From positions 1 to 9,860 of the forward strand of contig JAAYLO010000221.1 in assembly GCA_012521855.1 (NCBI GenBank): a stretch of 9,860 nt of DNA, written 5' to 3'. Position 1 is the stretch's first letter. Each line of letters starts with the position of its first letter. Positions 6,399 to 9,860 of the stretch are shown in pieces. The DNA is from Halanaerobiaceae bacterium. Lineage in GTDB: Bacteria; Bacillota; Halanaerobiia; Halanaerobiales; DTU029. The notes beneath the pieces were generated by a model, which searched no databases, was not told the DNA's origin, and saw only the letters and a program-made list of their open reading frames with translations. A program made the translations under genes and the position numbers.

Positions 6399-6884
6399 TC
6401 AGCCCGGGAAATACTTTTTTTCCAGGGCTTTTTTTACTGCTTCAGGAACCAGGTGATCGATATTTCCCCCAAACTGTGCCACTTCTTTTACAACACTGGA
6501 ACTCAGATAAGTATACCGGATATCGGTCATGAAGAAAATGGTTTCTACATCTTCACTCAGCTCCTTATTCAGTAAAGCCATCTGGAATTCCCCTTCAAAA
6601 TCAGAGATAGCCCTTAAACCCCTTATTATGGCAATGGCTTTTTTTGACTTTACATAGTCTATGGTCAGGCCTGTAAAGGAATCTATGAAAACATTATCCA
6701 TATCTTCTGTAGCCTTTTTTAAGAGTTCTACCCTTTCTTCCATGGAAAAGAGAGGGGTTTTCTGTGGATTCTTAAATACTGCCACAATTACCTGATCAAA
6801 GATCTGTGCAGCTCTTTTTATAATATCAAGATGGCCATTCGTAACAGGATCAAAACTGCCAGGATAAACAACGGTCTGTTTCAT
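6399..6884 (-). CDS. coaD: Phosphopantetheine adenylyltransferase
   Basis: CoaD joins ATP and 4'-phosphopantetheine to make dephospho-CoA and pyrophosphate, the penultimate step of CoA synthesis in the cytoplasm. The 161-residue length is standard. The nucleotidyl-transferase signature is complete: YPGSFDPVTNGH (7-18) with the TxGH motif, Lys42, IIRGLRAISDFEGEFQMALLN (87-107) and YLSSSVVKE (126-134). The start is ATG 6884, preceded by GGAGG with 6 bases between. An upstream in-frame start at 6908 adds eight unrelated residues and would overlap rsmD. The rsmD stop lies one base before this ATG, and the ribosome site lies inside rsmD, so the two are translationally coupled. The terminator at 6328-6357 closes the transcript. 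The call is sure. Confidence 0.97.
   Translation of the reverse strand: MKQTVVYPGSFDPVTNGHLDIIKRAAQIFDQVIVAVFKNPQKTPLFSMEERVELLKKATEDMDNVFIDSFTGLTIDYVKSKKAIAIIRGLRAISDFEGEFQMALLNKELSEDVETIFFMTDIRYTYLSSSVVKEVAQFGGNIDHLVPEAVKKALEKKYFPG
6401..6435 (+). terminator. Plus-strand terminator after the lipoprotein gene, inside the coaD 3' end
   Basis: AGCCCGGGAAA (6401-6411) pairs with TTTCCAGGGCT (6419-6429), with one internal G/A mismatch and a 7-base loop. T6430-6435 follows on the plus strand. The stem covers the last codons and the stop of coaD. No T-run follows on the minus strand, so it acts one way only. Confidence 0.82.
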
Positions 6885-6885
6885 C

Positions 6886-7428
6886 TTATTCCTCCTTTTT
6901 AAATACACTTATTCCAGTATCCCCATAATGCCTTTCAGTAAGCAATTCTGTACCCGGGGGGACAGCCGGTTCAAGTTCTTTTTCATATTCAGCAACTATA
7001 ATTCCATCTTCATTCAGAATCTCTCCTTCAATAATGAGTTTTATAGTATCCCCTACCAGACCTTCCCTGTAGGGCGGGTCCAGAAATATAAGGTCATACT
7101 TTTCTTCAGATTGAAGCAGGAACTCCCTGACATCCTCTTTCCTGACAAGAGCCCTGTCCTGAAAACCTGCCAGCCCGAGATTTTCCTTTATAATCCGGCA
7201 ATTCCTGAAATCCCTCTCCACAAAGGTAAAAAAACGCACACCCCTGCTCAGTGCCTCAATACCCATACCCCCAAATCCTGCAAAGAGATCCAGGCCTTTA
7301 TCCACCGGCAGATAAGGTGATATTATATTAAATACAGATTCTTTTATCCTGTCAGGTGTTGGTCTGGTTGAAGTAACCTTTATAGACTTCAATTTCCTTC
7401 CCTTTGCCTCTCCGGCAATAATTCTCAT
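6886..7428 (-). CDS. rsmD: 16S rRNA (guanine(966)-N(2))-methyltransferase RsmD
   Basis: RsmD methylates N2 of G966 (E. coli numbering) in 16S rRNA of the small subunit, using S-adenosylmethionine. The 180 residues begin MRIIAGEAKGRKL, typical of the family. RPTPDRIKESVFNII (22-36) follows, then the SAM-binding motif I DLFAGFGGMGIEALSRG (47-63), an acidic residue after motif II (FVERD, 69-73), and the catalytic motif IV DPPY (117-120). ATG 7428 has AGGAG with 7 bases between. A TTG at 7446 in frame adds six poor residues and is rejected. The gene is directly followed by coaD, the same pair (ylbH-coaD) found in Bacillus. The promoter is not clear; the AT-rich DNA at 7445-7490 is the likely place. 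The call is sure. Confidence 0.96.
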   Translation of the reverse strand: MRIIAGEAKGRKLKSIKVTSTRPTPDRIKESVFNIISPYLPVDKGLDLFAGFGGMGIEALSRGVRFFTFVERDFRNCRIIKENLGLAGFQDRALVRKEDVREFLLQSEEKYDLIFLDPPYREGLVGDTIKLIIEGEILNEDGIIVAEYEKELEPAVPPGTELLTERHYGDTGISVFKKEE

Positions 7429-7482
7429 GGTATTTCTCCTTCTCAAATCAGTATAATAAAATTATTTTGTACATGGTATATT

Positions 7483-7617
7483 TTATGTAAAACTAGAAAT
7501 ACTATTAATAGTTCCGTTTCGGGATGAGGATCCAGGAGTAAGTGTAAAGTCCTCCCCATTTTTAAACTCTTCCTCCAATTTCTCCTCTCCCCGGGAGTTG
7601 ACATGTTCAACTCCCAT
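7483..7617 (-). CDS. Possible 44-residue acidic ORF between recG and rsmD
   Basis: ATG 7617 lies 4 bases after the recG stop. The frame stays open to TAA at 7483-7485, filling most of the 193-base gap between recG and rsmD. The product begins MGVEHVNSRGEEKLEEEF and is Glu-rich in its first half and Ser/Thr/Asn-rich in its second, with no membrane segment. No family is recognised. The ribosome site is weak (AAGG about 9 bases upstream, inside the recG end). The first codons form a hairpin (7593-7615) that would hinder initiation. It could be a real small gene coupled to recG, or chance. Confidence 0.3.
   Translation of the reverse strand: MGVEHVNSRGEEKLEEEFKNGEDFTLTPGSSSRNGTINSISSFT
7501..7512. 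repeat. 12-base palindrome ACTATTAATAGT
   Basis: A perfect inverted repeat with no spacer lies upstream of rsmD, inside the possible 44-residue ORF. It could be an operator or simply AT-rich chance sequence; no regulator is suggested. Confidence 0.2.
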
Positions 7618-7623
7618 TTTTTT
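7593..7623 (+). terminator. Plus-strand terminator-like hairpin abutting the recG stop codon
   Basis: GGGAGTTGA (7593-7601) pairs perfectly with TCAACTCCC (7607-7615) around a 5-base loop, and on the plus strand it is followed by A and seven T. As minus-strand RNA it has no U-tract, so it does not look like the recG terminator. It points against the flanking genes and would stop antisense transcription entering recG, or end an unseen plus-strand RNA in 7450-7592. Confidence 0.55.
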
Positions 7624-9673
7624 ATACCTTAAGCTCAATTAAATTAATCTTCTCATACAATAAAGGATATTTTTCCTGCCACTCATCAGTTCCCTCAATT
7701 ATTGACTCAGCCTCTTTTCTGGCAATTTGAATCAACTTATGGTCTTTCAGGATATTGGCAACCTTCAAATCAGGCATGCCGGATTGCTTTGTTCCGAAAA
7801 ACTCTCCCGGACCGCGAATCAGCAGATCCTCTTCTGCAATTCTAAAGCCGTCTGTAGTTTCTGTCATTACAGTAAGCCTCTTTCTTCCTTCTTCAGTAGT
7901 AGGATTAGCGATCATTATACAATATGACTGGTGCTCTCCTCTTCCAACCCTGCCCCTGAGCTGGTGCAGTTGTGCCAGGCCAAATCTCTCTGCATTTTCA
8001 ATAATCATTATAGTTGCATTCGGTACATCAACACCTACTTCAACAACAGTGGTTGAAACAAGAATATCAAGCTCTCCATCCCTGAATTGATCCATCACCA
8101 TCTTCTTCTCATCTGTAGAAACCTTGCTATGTAATAATCCGACCCTGAATTCCTTAAAGACACTATCCGTTAATTTTTCAAAGAGCTCCATGGCTGAGAC
8201 AGCTTTGACTTCTTCTGAAGGCTCTATCAATGGACAGACAATATAGGCCTGTCTGCCTTCCTTTAATTTTTCTTTGACAAAATTATATATCTTACCTCTG
8301 GACTCTTCATCCCGCCAGGTGGTAATCACAGGACTTCTCCCCGGCGGGAGTTCATCAACAATTGATAAATCCAGATCACCATAAACTGTCAACGAGAGTG
8401 TACGGGGAATAGGAGTAGCGGTCATTACCAGTAAATCAGGGTTTTCTCCCTTCTCCTTCAGCCTGTAGCGCTGTTCAACCCCGAACCTGTGCTGTTCATC
8501 TATCACTATTAACCCCGGTTTATAATACTCAATACCCTCCTGAAAAAGAGTATGTGTACCGACTATCAGGTCCACCATTTTTTCACTGATGGCAGACAAA
8601 ACACCCTTCCTTTCGCTCTGTGACATGCTTCCGATCAACAGGCAGACCCTGTAAGCAGTTTTTGCAAACATATCCTTTAATTTCAGATAATGCTGTTCTG
8701 CCAGGATTTCTGTCGGTGCCATTATAATGCCCTGATAACCGTTAGCGATCGTCTCCAATAGTGCCAGGGCTGCAATAACTGTCTTCCCGGAACCCACATC
8801 ACCCTGTAACAACCGCTGCATAGGTGCAGCTTTTTCCATGTCTCCCTTTATTTCCTGCCAGACTCTTTTCTGCGCATCGGTCAGTTCAAAGGATAAAGAC
8901 TCCAGGAATTCTTTTATCTGCTTTTCACAGGGTTTATGCTGAATACCTTTTTTACTCAATACACCTTTTTTACGGTTTAAGACAAGCAGCTGCAGAACAA
9001 ACAATTCCTCAAAGGCCAGCCGTGCCCTGGCATAAATAAAATGCTCGCGGCTTTCGGGGAAATGGAGCCCCCATAGGCTCCTATCCAGATCCAGAAAACC
9101 GTATTTTTTCTTTATTTCAACAGGCAATATATCTGTAAAATGGCAGGAGAAATCCTTGAGGGCATTATAGATGATCTCCCTCAATCTTTTCTGTGTCATG
9201 CCGCTGGTCAAGCCATAGATTGGAACTACCCGTCCGGTATGGATTGTATCAGTATTATCTATCTCTTCATAACCGGGATTGAAGATCTCCTTTTTCCGGA
9301 AACGCCAGCTCTTTTCATTTAATTCACCACTGAGAAAAAAGCTCTTCCCTTTCTGAAATTGTTTTTTCAAATAAGACTGGTTAAACCATACGCCATTAAT
9401 AACATCTGTCCCGTCAGAGAAAGTTACCTTCAAAATATTAAGACCCCTCCTGGGTCTTTCTTCTGTAATCTTGATAACTTCTCCTTTGATGGTAACCAGT
9501 TCACCTGGAACAATATGCCTGATTTCGACAAGCTTACTCCTGTCCTGATAATCACGGGGAAAGTAATACAGCAAATCCTCAATGGTGTAAATATCCAGTT
9601 TTTGAAGGAGTCTGGCATAACGGGTGCCAACTCCTCTTACAAACTCTATGCTTTTTGGCAGTTCTTTTTTCAT
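7622..9673 (-). CDS. recG: ATP-dependent DNA helicase RecG
   Basis: RecG remodels stalled replication forks and branch-migrates Holliday and D-loop structures, driven by ATP. At 683 residues it is close to the usual length. The N-terminal part (about 1-250) holds the wedge/OB domain that binds the branch point. The SF2 motor follows, with Walker A GDVGSGKT (291-298), motif Ia MAPTEILAEQH (318-328), motif II DEQHRFG (392-398), motif III TATPIPRT (418-425) and motif VI QLRGRVGRG (571-579). The C-terminal segment DLLIRGPGEFFGTKQSG (616-632) belongs to the family's accessory domain. ATG 9673 shares ATGA with the degV stop, so translation is coupled. AAAGGAG lies 13 bases upstream, a little far. 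No lesions are seen. The nearby HMCES and Y-family polymerase genes share a DNA-damage theme but not an operon. Confidence 0.97.
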   Translation of the reverse strand: MKKELPKSIEFVRGVGTRYARLLQKLDIYTIEDLLYYFPRDYQDRSKLVEIRHIVPGELVTIKGEVIKITEERPRRGLNILKVTFSDGTDVINGVWFNQSYLKKQFQKGKSFFLSGELNEKSWRFRKKEIFNPGYEEIDNTDTIHTGRVVPIYGLTSGMTQKRLREIIYNALKDFSCHFTDILPVEIKKKYGFLDLDRSLWGLHFPESREHFIYARARLAFEELFVLQLLVLNRKKGVLSKKGIQHKPCEKQIKEFLESLSFELTDAQKRVWQEIKGDMEKAAPMQRLLQGDVGSGKTVIAALALLETIANGYQGIIMAPTEILAEQHYLKLKDMFAKTAYRVCLLIGSMSQSERKGVLSAISEKMVDLIVGTHTLFQEGIEYYKPGLIVIDEQHRFGVEQRYRLKEKGENPDLLVMTATPIPRTLSLTVYGDLDLSIVDELPPGRSPVITTWRDEESRGKIYNFVKEKLKEGRQAYIVCPLIEPSEEVKAVSAMELFEKLTDSVFKEFRVGLLHSKVSTDEKKMVMDQFRDGELDILVSTTVVEVGVDVPNATIMIIENAERFGLAQLHQLRGRVGRGEHQSYCIMIANPTTEEGRKRLTVMTETTDGFRIAEEDLLIRGPGEFFGTKQSGMPDLKVANILKDHKLIQIARKEAESIIEGTDEWQEKYPLLYEKINLIELKV

Positions 9674-9860
9674 AAATCCAGAATATCTCCTTTAAATATC
9701 ACAACACCATAAATCGATGGTCCCACATGTGAACCTATAACTGAACTGATCCAGCCTGTCCTTTCAATATATCTTATTTTGTTTCTTTCAAGATAATTTA
9801 ACAGCTCTTCTTTAAAGACTACAAAATTCTCCATTTCCAGCCCATGAACAAAACCCAGGC
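9670..9860 (-). CDS. DegV family protein, C-terminal part only
   Basis: The last 62 codons are in the window; the rest lies beyond the right edge. They contain ERTGWISSVIGSHVGPSIYG, the conserved C-terminal region of DegV/FakB proteins, and the product ends GDILDL. DegV proteins bind a single fatty acid, and the FakB members present it to the kinase FakA for phosphorylation. Whether this one has such a partner cannot be seen here. In family members the position after GSHVGP is usually Gly; here it is Ser, a small change. The TGA stop overlaps the recG start by four bases. The call is fairly sure from the fragment. Confidence 0.85.
   Translation of the reverse strand, partial: LGFVHGLEMENFVVFKEELLNYLERNKIRYIERTGWISSVIGSHVGPSIYGVVIFKGDILDL

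Noticed and set aside
7452..7457. TATAAT on the plus strand as promoter of an antisense RNA
   Set aside because: No recognisable -35 at the right distance, and AT-rich sequence yields TATAAT by chance; kept only as context for the 7593-7623 hairpin.
7755..8090. 111-residue plus-strand ORF
   Set aside because: Antisense to the helicase core of recG with low-complexity Ser/Thr/Pro composition; a shadow. The same applies to the other plus-strand ORFs within 7727-9712.
1..9860. CRISPR arrays, insertion sequences, tRNA or rRNA genes, integration sites
   Set aside because: No regularly spaced repeats, transposase or integrase reading frames, terminal inverted repeats or cloverleaf-like sequence were seen.

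Overview
The window looks like an ordinary chromosomal stretch of an endospore-forming, low-GC, Firmicutes-type anaerobe. The supporting signs are strong AGGAGG-type ribosome binding sites, a YlbJ sporulation membrane protein, a UvrX/YqjW-type Y-family polymerase, and the degV-recG-rsmD-coaD gene order. The protein sequences feel closest to Halanaerobiales/Clostridia. That placement is a guess from memory, not a database result.

Layout, left to right. (1) 4-303 (+) is a P-II family signalling protein at the window edge. It converges on a decayed minus-strand gene (391-971) whose product is broken by two frame changes, and a bidirectional hairpin terminator lies between them. (2) 1057-1671 (+) is an SRAP/HMCES-type protein that covalently shields abasic DNA sites. 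Its true start is an internal GTG that places the catalytic Cys at position 2. It converges, with one base between stops, on a Y-family DNA polymerase (1673-2929, -). The polymerase promoter carries a LexA-like box inside its 17-bp spacer, so two DNA-damage genes face each other tail to tail. (3) 3131-4435 (-) is a DUF1015 protein that starts at TTG and is followed by its own terminator. It is divergent from ylbJ (4621-5820, +), which is followed by a small lipoprotein gene (5903-6337, +). A 15-bp palindrome overlaps the predicted DUF1015 -35 element. (4) 6399-9860 is a minus-strand housekeeping cluster read as degV (partial), recG, an unassigned 44-codon ORF, rsmD and coaD. degV/recG overlap by ATGA, and rsmD/coaD are one base apart. 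At the coaD/lipoprotein junction each gene has a terminator hairpin that lies in the 3' end of the other gene.

How the genes may work together: HMCES, the Y-family polymerase, RecG and perhaps LexA control form a loose DNA-damage theme (abasic-site protection, translesion synthesis, fork remodelling). RsmD and CoaD serve 16S rRNA methylation and CoA synthesis. DegV-type proteins bind fatty acids. In Bacillus subtilis ylbJ follows coaD on the same strand; here it faces coaD, which suggests a local inversion plus the lipoprotein gene between them. I found no CRISPR array, insertion sequence, tRNA or rRNA, and no convincing new multi-gene system. The observations most worth checking are the SOS-type promoter, the repeated AAAGGWCCTTT palindrome at the HMCES gene, and two very small ORFs.
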